DNA from: Lateolabrax maculatus
Lineage: Eukaryota; Chordata; Actinopteri; Acropomatiformes; Lateolabracidae
Direction of reading: 5' to 3'
Length of the DNA stretch: 64,000 nucleotides
NCBI GenBank assembly: GCA_031216445.1
Contig: CM062200.1
Location: 6,523,501-6,587,500 of the forward strand
In this document: positions 9,801 through 20,640 of the stretch, in pieces
Layout: every line of letters starts with the position of its first letter
Numbering within the stretch: the first letter of the stretch is position 1
Position numbers and translations under genes: made by a program
The notes under the pieces: model-generated
Databases searched by the model: none
Told to the model about the DNA's origin: nothing
Seen by the model: the letters and a program-made list of their open reading frames with translations, nothing else

Positions 9801-12800
9801 ATTTACAAAGGTTTGAATAAAACACTGGAAATCACATTTCCTGAACAGAAAATGCCTGGGAAGAGCCACAGCTTGATTGCCAAGTGATTGTTGGGATGTG
9901 GAGTGAAAACACATTACAGTAATGGCAGCCCAAGAGAAAAACAAATAGAGTTTTTTTCTGATTGCTACTTCAATAGAAAAAGGTGTCTCTTTGTTCGGGG
10001 AGCAAACAAGTAAACAAATCCCTCTTTCCGGTGCAAATGAAATGTGTCAACTTCTCTTGGTTTATTTTTACCGGAAATCTGGCAGTTTTTTTTTTTTTTT
10101 AGCTTCCCCACACATGCCACATTGTTTCTAGTTTTCTCCTACAGCCTGAGTTTAATAAATGATGATGAGGAGGGTGAATCATGTAGGCATGAGTTAGTGT
10201 TGGATGTCATGCTTACAGTACCACCAACTCACTGGAACCCACAAAGGCGTTGGGATTGATGTGAGTGAGCTGTTTGTTGCCTCTCAAGAACCTAAAAGAG
10301 ACAGAGGGAGAAATAAAGAGAGGAATTAAATATGCAAGCTGTGTTTTCTTTTTTTTTTGTGTGTGTGTGTGTGTGTAAATCATCTGTTCAGATTGTGTCT
10401 CTGCCTGTGACTCACAATCTGTACATCTTTGTGCCGTTGAAGGCGTCACTTGCCACCTCCTTGATGCCATTTCTGGTGAGCCGTCTGTCATTAGAAAGAG
10501 AAGCCAAATTACAGTCATGTGGCTCCAACACAGAACAGTCCCAACAGTAAACTTATCTGAACTATCAAAGCTAATTTTAGCGTGTGCAGTACTTTTGTTC
10601 TCAGTGACTAAAGCTGTGAGTACACAGAACACACTTCATAAATTGTATTTATTATATGCAAGACTTCTCCTCCTTCTGCTTCTCTTTCTTTCTTTTCTGC
10701 TCTTTAACAGTCATTATATCTACATTTGTTGGATAGATTCAGTGGTGGGAGACATTCAGATTTTTATTAAAGTAAAAATTTTTGTTTCCCCCCTCTAGTC
10801 TTTGTGCTAAACTAAGTTAACTGGTCGCTGATTGTTGCTTAATATTTTTTTTAATGTACAAATATGAGAGCGGTATCAATCTTCTCATCGAAATCTCTGC
10901 AAGAAAGCTAAGAAGCATATTTCCCAAAATGTGAAACTTTTGCTTCAAGAGAAAGTGGCAATACTATAGTTTAAAAATAGTCTATCACAAGTGAAAGTCA
11001 AAATGTAACTCATGTAAAGGTAAAAAATTTTATTATCAGCAAAATGTACTTAAAGTATTAAAAATGAAAGTAATTATTATGCAGAAGAAGTTTGCCTGTC
11101 AGTGTTTTGTTACTCTATATTGTAATGTTGGATTATTAATACTGATGAATCACCATTAAACTGCATTTTAATGTTGCAACTAGTCGAGAGGGAACTACTT
11201 TTACATTCTGTTAGGAAGTTTAATCTACAAAACTGATGACATGGTTTGTATGTAAAATATTAATTTGTAAAGTAACCAGTAACTACACCTGTCAGAAAAA
11301 TGTAATGGAGTAAAAAGTGTGATAATGCCATTTCAAATATAGATAGAGTTAAAACATTTATTGAAATACATGTCACTCTGATTTACTGGGCCTGATTCAG
11401 TAGGCCGGCGTGATTTTCGGGAGGACTCGTGAGCTACACCGTAAAAGGGGGATGATGGAAAAAAAAAGAGGTGATATATAGCAGTAAGAGTGTTGCAGAA
11501 AAAGGAGACAAGTAGGAGAAGACAGAACTCAGTAAAGAGGCCAGAGAGCATTTCAGGGAACATTCAGCATTGCGCATGTAATGCCCACTCAGAGCTGTGT
11601 GAGGGTGGTGCGCATGTTTCTAAAAAAAGTGATGAATCCCTTACATCTCGGTGATAGTTTGAGTGCAGAGGCCTCTGAAGGCATTGGGGGGGACTCTCTC
11701 TATGTGGCTGTTGTCTTGCAGGTCACTAAGCAGCAAATAGATCAAAAACACGTGATACAAAAGTAAATGGGGAGAAAAACAGCAGATATATGTACAATTA
11801 AGTTACAAAATATTAGGAATACATGCTCCAATCCCCCTTTAAGTCCACTTCCTTTTTGAAGCCGATAGCTGTCAGATGGGAGACAGTTTGAAGGTGGATT
11901 TTAAAAGTCTGCAGACTAGGGACAGATGGTTTGTATTCCTGATATTCTGTTCTGTAAGAACTACTCAGTGCGTAGGTTTTAACTGCAGTGTAATATGTTT
12001 AATGGTGTGATTTCTTCTGGGCATATTCAATTCTGTGTGCATACAATACCCTATATATTTGAGTGCATGTGGGAATAATGGTGTGTGGGTGTGTGCTTCA
12101 GCGTGCATTTGTAGTTCTTTTGCATTTTGTGTTGAGACCTACAACAGAAATCTGTGGGCCGTGGAGTGGATCTTGGTGAAGTCTGGAAAGATTTGCAGTC
12201 CGGTGTTGGAGATGGTCCTGTGATGTGCAGATTAACCACCAAATGTTACTACATTTCACACTGCAACCTCTGAACAACAAACACTCTGTGCAGTGAGTCA
12301 TTGTGACAAAATCAGACAGTGCATTCATTGTATTCACCAAGATAAAAATTAACAAGCAAAGAGTTTCCAAGACAATTCAGAGAGAAGCTCAGGTGGCAGA
12401 AAGAGACATTTATAAGAGCTCCTTGTCCAAGAAACTGTCCTTTCATTTTTTTTTGGCAAAAACACATGACAATTTTAACATTTAGTATCTCTAAATTGTT
12501 AACAGTCTGTCGAACTCTGATTATTCAGAACTAGGACAAAACAGGTTTTTCATTTGGAAACTTATTTCAAAACAAGACTTTGAGTGTGCAGCCAGGCTAG
12601 CGGCTCTGTGAGGTTGTATTTTCGGGCACAGTGGTGCTTTGGTCTAAGCTGATTTCTAATTTCGACATGCTAACATACTCACAATGATACAGTGGACATA
12701 TTCTGATGATGAACCATGAATGTCATACGTTTTTATATACAATCATCTTTGTATCCAACCTCCAAGAGCAATAATGTTTAACCTTTTTTATAACTGAAAT

Positions 12801-15800
12801 AATGAAACCAGGTTCAAGAGAACTTTCTTCTTAGGTACATTATGAGCATTTAAATATAATATAATATAATATTATATTATATTAGAAATATTTGAGATCT
12901 AATTCAAAGTATCAGGTGCAAATAAGGTGCCATGGTTTAAAAGTTTAATAACTGTAATTCTTTCAGACCTATATCGTTATTTTTATCCCAGTTCTCACAA
13001 ATTGGGACAAACATAACAGTAATAGTTATGATAATGTCATAGTGGGAGTTTGGCAATGTACTGTCCTTTATAAACTGTTTTTGTTGTTGTTGCAAGAAAT
13101 AAATTTAACATGGCTGAAATTCTGGTTTCTTTCATTTTGTGGAAAAGCTTTTTATCATCAGACGAAGTGTGACCACTTGATTTCTCTTCCAGGGGATCCA
13201 AGCTAATTAAAAAATGATGTCTCTGGTCGTGTGGGGGCCCGTCAGAAGTAGGCCTGTCACCCATGACCCATTTTGGACTCACAATCAGTTTGAAAAACAC
13301 TGAACAAACTGAAGAAGAAAGTTTTCCTTCCCACTGAACTCTCACTGAGTACTCACAGATACTGTAGTTTCAAGAGGTTCTTGAAAGCATCCGGATCAAT
13401 GTGTCTCAGGTGTTTTGACTTTGTTATAGTGCTGAAAGAAACACATTCAGTCATGTACTCATGAATAAAAATGACTTACAATTACAGGGTTTCACCACTG
13501 CCATTATCCTGCCAGTTATACTTACATCTCAATGAGTTCAGGGAGATCAGAGAAAGCAAAAGCTCCTATATTCTGTAACGCCACATTCTCAGAGATGAAG
13601 CTAAAGAAAACAGAAATGTATAAGTTAAATATATATATGTATTTTTTAAAATCAGCTGTTATGTCTTTATTCACACTTATTCTTTGACATATTTTGTCTT
13701 CACCACCCTGCCAAACGTACTCCTCAACTGTTTGGGTGATGAGCAATCTCGGAGTATGCAGCTCTTCTTTTTTCTAAACAAAGACTAAACACACAAGCAC
13801 GTTGGGTAAAATATGTCGCGAGCAGCGGCTTTCAGAAAACTGTACTCACATATCCATGAGCTGAGGGAGGCTGGCGAAGGCAAACCTACTGATACTCTCC
13901 AACATGTCGTTCTCTGATATGGTCCTAAGGTTAGAGGTAGTGGAGAGAAGAGGAAGAGGATGGGGATGTTTGAGAAAAAGAAAATTAAAGGATATAAATG
14001 GTTGTGCAGATATTGTTTTCAACTTTATTAGTTATATCATAAAGTTTGGCTTTATCATTAAATTTTTACTTTGGATCTAAGTATGCAGAACCTTTATCCT
14101 GGCATTGCCAGACTTATACACATTTGCGAGTTTGTCTGTTCATCAGTTCATTTTTGATTTCCAAGAGGCATTATCGATGGGCGCCCTGCTTACTTCATAG
14201 AAGAATATATGGGAACCCTTTTATATGAAATATAAAGAAAATTACAAATAAAAATATGGATGCAAAGGTATAAAGATAAACCCTAATAAAACTGAAACAT
14301 GCAAATAAATTTAATACATTTTTTTGAGAAATTATTATATATTATTATAAGGTTATTATGTGCATATCGCACAGTAAAAGACAAATAAAAGTTTGAAGCA
14401 CAAATACAATTCCATACTTCTGAGCTCTCTTGTTTTCCATTAGATTAACAGTTTATATAGACATTATATAGATAATATGAATTTGGGGGACAATTTTAAT
14501 ACTCCATCTTTATGCATTGTATATAAAATTCAGCTAAACATAAAAATGTATTACCACTAAATTCGGTATTTGGTGGAATTACACTATATCTAGGTACAGA
14601 GATATTTGACTGTGAGGCCTGAACATGGACCTTTCGCCCTCCACCGCACTTCTCCTCTGTTTGGATGATCCATATCTTGAGTGTTTTGACCTCCTCGGTT
14701 CATTATGTTCCACATCAAAGAGTAAACATGAGCAACAGACACACATACTTACAGTTTCCTGAGGTGCTGCAGGCTTCGGAGGGCGCTCTGGGGAATCACT
14801 GTGATGCGCGTCTGCTTGACTTCCCTGTTGATACAGACACGGCCAGTCACATCATCTCTCAGCAATACACTGATCAGAGGAATGTAATCACTCACGAGAA
14901 AGCCTCAGAAATCACTGGTGGCCAATTTTGTTGCGTGTCAGAGACAGCAAGGTCAGCGAGGCCATGACCATTTTCTCACTTATTTTGGGGATTTTCTATT
15001 CATGCAAAAAGCAAACTGTTTTGTGTTCAAAATGTTTATACAAGATCCCAAGCTTCTTTTGCATCTGGTTGTTGTAGATCACCTCTGAAATGGCCATCCA
15101 TTGCTGCATACTTGTAAATATCCCCGCTGTTCCTGAGCCTTGACCTTCCAGCAGCACAGAACAGATGAGAACACACACATCGCCGCCTGGGAGTTCAAGT
15201 CTCTCGGGAATAGTCGCTACTTTTGCCACAAAGTAGGACCTCGGCTGTGTGTATCTGAGTTGTATCTGTGTTTGCATGCTTTTGTGAGTAAAATTATTGT
15301 ATATCTGTCTAAATGCATGTTTGTGGGAACGCTTCAGGCGATTCTAATCTTTAGGCCACGATCCCACCCCCTCGCTCTTCTGACCTTGAGATTCCTTCAC
15401 AACGTTTCAACGACCAAAACAACAGGCCAGTGTTTACTCCGTGTGGCAGTCACCATCTCTTGCCTTATCCAGCTGTGTCAAAAACACCAAAAACCACTTG
15501 CAGTACCTTCAATCAACACTACGGAACTTTTGAAAGAAGACATACAATATTCCTCCTAAAGGAAAGGTTCAACATGCAAAGTTGTAATGTGCTCATAAAT
15601 GCAGTGAAGAAGAAGACTGCGAGCCCGTAAACATAGATTTAAACATTTTGAAATATCAAAAAACATTGGCGTTGCAAAATATGAGGAGGATAATACATTT
15701 GTTTATTAGACTTCAAGGATACACATGATGTGTTTTCTTGAGAAACTCTGAATGTAAACATACCTTTTGTTTGTTAACAAAAAAAAAACCTTCCACAGGC

Positions 15801-16874
15801 CGTCTTTAACATGTGGCTTCTTGGTGGCCACTGCAGAAAGCCGTGGTTTCACTGGGAGTTGCTGAAGACAGGCAGACATGCTTCGCATACAATCCCTGAG
15901 TAAATGAAGGTTTAATAAGATCGGCATTGGCAAGTTCAGCGCAAAATTCAGCCAAGGGGAGATGAGCAAGGATTAGAGAGGAAAGTGTAAATGACTATGC
16001 AGGCTCACGAGATGGGACTTTGAATTGTAAACATGGCATACCCCTGAATCTGCCTCGGTGTTACATTGTGAATGAGAAATACTATTTTATTCTCTGTCAC
16101 TGGCTGTAGTTAAATAGAGGAACACTACACTGATTTCACTCATCATAAGTAGTACTACTCAGACTGTGAAAACAGCTGTATAATGTATTCTGTGGAAAGC
16201 CTGCATCACAAGCTGGAGGTGTAGAGTTTCAGAGATGTGGTCTTTTACCAGGCAAACAAGAGACGCTGTTGAGTTCCATTATGGGGAATGTGGGATCCAG
16301 TGTTTTTGGAGCTGGATCCATACTAGAGACTAAAAATCAGGTTATTGGCCTTTGCTGCTCAATTTTTACCCTCCTTTTAAAAATCTGTCTCTTGCAGGTC
16401 CTACACTTTATGGAAGTATAATATTAAATTACTGGAGAACCCCTTTAATATCCCAAATATATATGTTGACATCATTGTCACTGTTCACAAGAAACATCAA
16501 GAAAAAGGAATGAGAAAAAAGAAAGGAAAAGTAGAAGAGTAGAAGAAGAATCGGTCAGAGCATGTTGTTGTTGCTCTCCTGTTGTGCATAAATTGAGAAT
16601 AATGTTACATAAAGCTCCATAAAAACTTATCCTGTGGTCTTCTGTACAGTTGCCAACCAGAAGAGGGAGTAATTAAGAGCTAAGCAGCATTATAATCACC
16701 TGTAACACCACAAAACAACTTGGTGTTACTACTATAGGAATTCCCAAACAATTTCTCTGAGATGTGAAACAACCGTGCAGAGTTCAGCAAGCAAGTGAAA
16801 TGTAAACATCTACAATGACTGGAGCAGTTTTACATTTGCCTCCCAACGTGTCTGCAGATGTTTGTGTGCATCTA

Positions 16875-16907
<33 letters not shown>

Positions 16908-17109
16908 ACACTCACAGACATTGGGTGTTGCTGGAGATGTTGGAGGGAATCTCTGTGACTCCGAATCTCAGCTGGTAGCAGAAGCGCAGGGTTCGTTTGG
17001 CCCTGCCGGTCTCAACTCCAGGTTTAATGTCCATCTCGGAGCCAGGCACCGAGGCTGCTGCCGCTTTTATCACCACACTCATTAACATTATCCAAATGGT
17101 CACCATCAT
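6297..17109 (-). CDS. fshr: fshr, follicle-stimulating hormone receptor (complete, 14 exons)
   Basis: Leucine-rich-repeat G-protein-coupled receptor of gonadal somatic cells; it binds FSH and signals mainly through Gs/cAMP. Exons, 5' to 3': 16916-17109, 14753-14824, 13850-13924, 13526-13600, 13357-13431, 12143-12217, 11645-11725, 10416-10484, 10217-10291, 9465-9650, 8694-8914, 8088-8269, 7782-7973, 6297-6833. They sum to 2109 bases (702 residues) with consistent phases and GT-AG introns. The protein has a signal peptide, eight LRR exons, the cysteine-rich hinge (YPSHCCAL ... [10 protein letters not shown]), seven membrane segments, ERW in place of DRY, NPFLY at the end of TM7 and a tail with [15 protein letters not shown] is preferred over LHCGR because the tail matches the [11 protein letters not shown] motif rather than AELYRR. 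Sequons are visible in exons 1, 8, 10 and 11. Start chosen at the ATG at 17109; an in-frame ATG follows at 17106. Confidence 0.95.
7334..7560 (-). mobile_element. Dispersed teleost palindromic repeat, copy 1
   Basis: AGAGCTGAAACTATTAA start, AATTAATCGGCAATTAAT core and a TTGAATATCTTTTGGTTTT block. This is the reverse orientation of the copies that start AGGGCTGCAACTAATGATT. It lies in the intron between fshr exons 13 and 14. A MITE-like element is likely. Confidence 0.55.
7782..7973 (-). CDS. fshr: fshr exon 13 (TM3 to extracellular loop 2)
   Basis: 192 bases encoding [37 protein letters not shown] and TM4 to SSYGK. Contains the ERW form of the DRY motif. Separated from exon 12 by an intron of only 114 bases. 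Confidence 0.95.
8088..8269 (-). CDS. fshr: fshr exon 12 (TM2 to start of TM3)
   Basis: 182 bases encoding [19 protein letters not shown] ... [17 protein letters not shown]. Acceptor CTGTCAG, donor ACG|GTGTGT inside TM3. Confidence 0.95.
8694..8914 (-). CDS. fshr: fshr exon 11 (hinge and TM1)
   Basis: 221 bases. Encodes a short hinge ([36 protein letters not shown]), the conserved AFNPCEDIM and TM1 ([15 protein letters not shown] ... VLVVLLG). Ends in phase 1 at the start of intracellular loop 1. The human YDYDL sulfation motif is not seen here. Confidence 0.94.
9318..9425 (+). repeat. Fragment of a long palindromic teleost repeat
   Basis: Contains GTTACCTTTAGAGAGGGCCA, AGTCTTTATGCTGACCTAAG and TTTCCCAAAATGTAAA, which recur at 20641-21713 and 36905-37190. 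Lies in the intron between fshr exons 10 and 11. Confidence 0.5.
9465..9650 (-). CDS. fshr: fshr exon 10 (last LRRs and start of hinge)
   Basis: 186 bases, the length I recall for human FSHR exon 9. Encodes [19 protein letters not shown] ... [16 protein letters not shown] ... [12 protein letters not shown]. The YPSHCC motif opens the hinge; NLT is a sequon. Confidence 0.95.
10217..10291 (-). CDS. fshr: fshr exon 9 (LRR)
   Basis: 75 bases encoding [19 protein letters not shown] then SELVVL; aligns with the human LSDNNNLEELPNDVFHGAS segment. Donor TACT|GTAAGC. Confidence 0.92.
10416..10484 (-). CDS. fshr: fshr exon 8 (LRR)
   Basis: 69 bases encoding [19 protein letters not shown] then MYR; contains the conserved NGT sequon and aligns with human LNKNGIQEIHNCAFNGTQ. 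Confidence 0.93.
10808..10948 (+). repeat. Fragment of the same long palindromic repeat
   Basis: Contains GAGAGCGGTATCAATCTTCT and TTTCCCAAAATGTGAAAC, the terminal part of the element seen whole at 20641-21713. Confidence 0.5.
10965..11345 (+). repeat. Dispersed teleost repeat, related to 4046-4625
   Basis: Shares TTATTATCAGC(A)AAATGTACTTAAAGTATT, CCTGTCAGTGTTTTGTTACT, AAGTTTAATCTACAAAACTG and a final AATGGAGTAAAAAG block with the copy near 4046. Lies in the intron between fshr exons 7 and 8. Confidence 0.55.
11645..11725 (-). CDS. fshr: fshr exon 7 (LRR)
   Basis: 81 bases encoding [19 protein letters not shown] then CTQTITE; aligns with human DIQDNINIHTIERNSFVGL. Acceptor GCTTAG, donor GAGAT|GTAAGG. 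Confidence 0.9.
12143..12217 (-). CDS. fshr: fshr exon 6 (LRR)
   Basis: 75 bases encoding [19 protein letters not shown] then AHRFLL; the human counterpart is ISNTGIKHLPDVHKIHS. Acceptor ATCACAG, donor CTGTT|GTAGGT. Confidence 0.93.
12580..12730 (-). repeat. Dispersed teleost repeat fragment
   Basis: Contains GCTAGCGGCTCTGTGAGG and GACATGCTAACATACTCACA, the reverse complement of blocks that also occur at 49050-49350. In the intron between fshr exons 5 and 6. Confidence 0.45.
13357..13431 (-). CDS. fshr: fshr exon 5 (LRR)
   Basis: 75 bases encoding [11 protein letters not shown] then [14 protein letters not shown]; matches the human segment that ends INPEAFQNLPNLQYL. Donor TATCT|GTGAGT. Confidence 0.93.
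13526..13600 (-). CDS. fshr: fshr exon 4 (LRR, probable duplicate of exon 3)
   Basis: 75 bases encoding [11 protein letters not shown] then [13 protein letters not shown]. It shares ISEN, AF and LP.L. positions with exon 3 and has identical length and phase, 249 bases away. Acceptor TTCTTTAG, donor GAGAT|GTAAGT. Confidence 0.92.
13850..13924 (-). CDS. fshr: fshr exon 3 (LRR)
   Basis: 75 bases encoding [11 protein letters not shown] then [14 protein letters not shown]. Acceptor CCTTAG, donor GATAT|GTGAGT. Strongly similar in layout to the next exon. Confidence 0.92.
14753..14824 (-). CDS. fshr: fshr exon 2 (LRR)
   Basis: 72 bases, the same length as the human exon. Encodes [19 protein letters not shown] and QHLRKL, a leucine-rich repeat. 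Acceptor CAACAG, donor AAACT|GTAAGT. Confidence 0.92.
14825..16915 (-). other. fshr intron 1
   Basis: 2.1 kb intron with no recognised gene. A GT microsatellite lies at 16880-16906, just inside the exon 1 donor. Confidence 0.8.
16880..16906. repeat. (GT)n microsatellite
   Basis: 27 bases of pure TG units, 10 bases from the donor of fshr exon 1. Confidence 0.9.
16916..17109 (-). CDS. fshr: fshr exon 1: signal peptide and N-terminal region
   Basis: 194 bases, donor TGTCT|GTGAGT. Starts [19 protein letters not shown] (signal peptide), then [39 protein letters not shown] and TQCL. Only two cysteines are present after the signal peptide, where human FSHR has a tight four-cysteine cluster. VTEIPS aligns with the human protein. 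Contains an N-glycosylation sequon (NIS). Confidence 0.88.
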
Positions 17110-18634
17110 CACTGCAGTTTGTCCACAGACCGGATCCAAATCTCCTGGCTTTTCTTCTTCTGTTGTTTTTTCTCGCTCGGATCTTGTCTCTCACGTGGTG
17201 TTTACATGTATGCAGGCCTTCCACCAGAGTCCACACTCCACATTTGATATGAATGTTTTTGCCCCGATCGTCCGTCTATCGTCTATCCACTCTGGGTTCA
17301 CTGCCGGGTCGAAGAGAGATGAAGTGTTTGGTGCTTTCTGCCATGCAGTGGTGAATGATGGGGGCGTGTGAAAAGCTTTATGGGTGTATGAGGATGTAGG
17401 AGGTCTCTGCTGGGTTGTGTGTGTGTGTGTGTGTGTGTGGATATCTGTGTATAAAACTCACCACAGCAGAGCATAGATCTTGATAGGATGTTGTGATTAA
17501 GACACATTTTTTACCCTAGATTTTACAAATAGACATGATCTAGTCCAAAAATCTGTTTCCCTTTTAATTGATTAGGCCCAAACCTTAACCAGTAAATTCT
17601 CTTCTTCAAAGACAAGCAATCACACTTTGTGATAGTGTAATAGGCCACTAGATTAAATGCTAATGATATTTGCAAAAATTTAAATCAGATTTGAAAATCA
17701 TACGCGCTAACAATCCTTCACAACAAGAATCACCTCATATGTCACATAAGAATAGTAAATACAGTTCAAATCTAATGTGCCTATAGTATAAAGAAGTGAA
17801 AGCTGTGAAATCTGCATTTTTGTTTACCCAATGTTTATTATTTGACTTAACAAGAATAAATATTTAACTCTCTGACAAAATGAAGTAAAAGGTTTTCAGG
17901 CAAGTCGCCAATGCTGACAAGCCAATGCATTAACTTTGTTAGTGTTAACTTGCTGGCGAAAAAAACGCTCAAGTTATTGTTACTAAAGAGGAAAGAGTTT
18001 ATGCTACAGTGAATGGATGATTAGTTGGCTTCAGCAAGGTAGTTACAGTAGTTTAATGAATTAAGTTTTAATTTATTTTACTTAATAAATTAATTTTTCA
18101 TTTATTTTACCAACTGGTTGGAGACTAGAGAATAAAGTAAAGCTTTATATTTCTTTTCACATTCCATTTTAATTATTTAACCAACATTTATTAATGTATT
18201 TATGTGTCTTGATAACATTTGAGTACATTTAGTCAGTTTCAGCAGGGCTCCATAGTTTTGAAAAGTCTATTTCAATTTGAAAATAATTTATTTGGATAGT
18301 GTATTCTTTGCTCTTTGGGTTGCATGGTTTTAATAGCAAGTGAGTCTGCTTGACAGTCTTGGAATAAATCAGACAGTACAAAATAAACAGTAGGGAGCAG
18401 CCTATATCTCTGGCTTCTTTTTAGCTTTAAAGTCATGTCAAACAAAATAAAACCAAAACAGTGATGGGGAAAACGTGAATCTGTTTTGTCTCCTGTCTCA
18501 TATATGTGTTGAAAGATGAGCACAGTTTGATAGCGATGGACATAATATTCTTTTCTACTCCGCTCCCCACACATCAGCAGGGCAGCCAGTTTGCAAGGAC
18601 GCTCTCTCCGCATTCACGTGCACATGCCTGCGCG

Positions 18635-18636
<2 letters not shown>

Positions 18637-18684
<48 letters not shown>
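18637..18684. repeat. (CA)n microsatellite
   Basis: About 48 bases of pure CA units. Confidence 0.95.
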
Positions 18685-18686
<2 letters not shown>

Positions 18687-19030
18687 TATGTAACAAAGTA
18701 TTTTTTTGACATTTGTTTCCGTTATGCATTTTCAGCTTCTCCTCTCCACACGTGTTGTTATCTCTGGTTTGATACATTATTGTGTAATTGTGTGTGTTTT
18801 GGACTGTGAGAACCTCATGTGGAGGAACAGAGCTCTTTATGATTTATTCCAAAGCACAAATAAAAGCAGCCTTGAGCTCCTGACTTGACCACACACACAC
18901 ACATACACACACACTCTCCCACAGCTTTGCTTATACACAAGGCAAGAAAGAAACAGAAGGAGAGAGAGAAAGACAGGAAGATAGGCAGAGTCTGACAAAT
19001 GCAGGTGCAGAAAGTACTAAGGAAGAAAGA

Positions 19031-19031
<1 letters not shown>

Positions 19032-19077
<46 letters not shown>
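19032..19077. repeat. (GT)n microsatellite
   Basis: About 46 bases of pure TG units. Confidence 0.95.
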
Positions 19078-19080
<3 letters not shown>

Positions 19081-20640
19081 TGCGTGTTGACGCATGATAT
19101 GAATTTGTAGATCAATCTGTTGCTGACTGTTTTGCACCTGTTCATGGGAGGTGTGGGTCAAAAAATCGAGTAGTTTCTAACTATGCAGAATGAAAATAGC
19201 AAATAGTCTGTTGCCTTTTTTTCACAGTGGATACTTTGACTTTTCAAACACAAGTATAACTAATATCAATAACGATGGATGTGATCCCATTTAGGCAGTC
19301 AAGTTCCAGGGCTTTGTGATGGCTTAGTGGCACTTTCCTGGACGACAGCCATTGTTAATGTTAGTAGCTCCACCTGTGGTTTTTCCTGCTGTGACGAATG
19401 TCTGTTGGTGTATTGATGATGTACAAGTCTACACCATGATTTGTTTCTTTTACACTTTCACTGGGGGGATGGGTTGCACTGAAATTTGGTACAGACAATC
19501 ATGATCGACTGCTGTTTCATGCTGCTAGAAAAAACAAGTCAGAATTTCCTTTTGCCCAACATTTCTGTTCATGACAGTTTACCTCTAAAACAAATAAATT
19601 CTTCCGTTACTTGTACTTCTGTAACATTGTCATACTTGTGATGGACAATATCAAAATCGATGCAGTGGAAAGGAATTCTATAAATCCATATATGCTAGAT
19701 AATGTAGCCTGGTAAGCTCACTTCTTTCTAGTCTTGTTAAGGTCTTTATTGTCATATGAACAGAAATTACAGTGAAACAGTTCTTGGCAATTACATTCTT
19801 AGATCTCAGGCCCCTCTCCAACAATGCTCATACAAATATGTAGGAAAAAAAGCCACATAAGTAAAATCTAATTAGAATACAAGACAAAATAGTGCAGCAG
19901 CTAAATTATAGGAACATTATAAAATAAAACAGAACATAATACTGGTGTGCAGAAGTGGTAAGGATGTAAGAATGGTAAAGCTCTCATCCATGTAGGTTTT
20001 CTGGTGTGTGATGAACATTACAGCCTTACAGGGCTGCTGGGGTGGGTTAGTTCAATCTCTATATGTAAATAATGGAGGTGGATATTAACACAAGGTAACC
20101 GATTGGCCTCTGGCGAGCACTGGAGTTGTTTCATTATTTACCCTATAACTATAGCAGGGCTGTGTCTTTATCTCTGAGCAAGCTGGCTGTCAAGGACAGC
20201 ACAGCAGCAGATGGCTACAGCCTAACGCAAGCCTTTCATTCAGCACAGACTGTTCAGAAAAAGACAAAAAGAAAGGTAAAAGAAAGAAAAACAGGGCGCG
20301 AACAAGACAGCGAGACTTGGGACATGTTTATTTAAATAGCAGGTCCTTGTAGCTCCTCTCACCTGAGGACGCAAGCTCAACTCTGCAGTCTCAGGGATCT
20401 TTCATCCGGCAAACAGCAACTCTGCAGAGACTTACACCGTTCACTGCACTGAGTCATACTTCAAAGCCCTGTGCGGTGTGTGCAAGGGGGTATTTATGTG
20501 TGTCTCCTGTCCCAGTTAGAGTGGGACTTGGAAGAAAAGGTGCAGCTTTCCTTACTTTGATGAAGCAGGAGGTGAAAGGGAATAGGAAGAATGTGGGGAA
20601 TTTGCAAGGTGTAGATAGTTTGTTAGAAGCACGTGGTTAA

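Noticed and set aside
11333..11563. Possible additional fshr exon
   Set aside because: Does not resemble a leucine-rich repeat; exons 7 and 8 already join in phase without it.
6297..17109. LHCGR or TSHR identity for the receptor
   Set aside because: The tail motif [11 protein letters not shown] and overall exon layout fit FSHR; LHCGR has AELYRR and TSHR has a much longer hinge and lies near NRXN3 in other vertebrates.
18574..18809. Open frames made of Thr-His or Cys-Val repeats
   Set aside because: Translations of a CA microsatellite; the same applies at 19032, 30965, 36003, 39829, 57750 and 59914.
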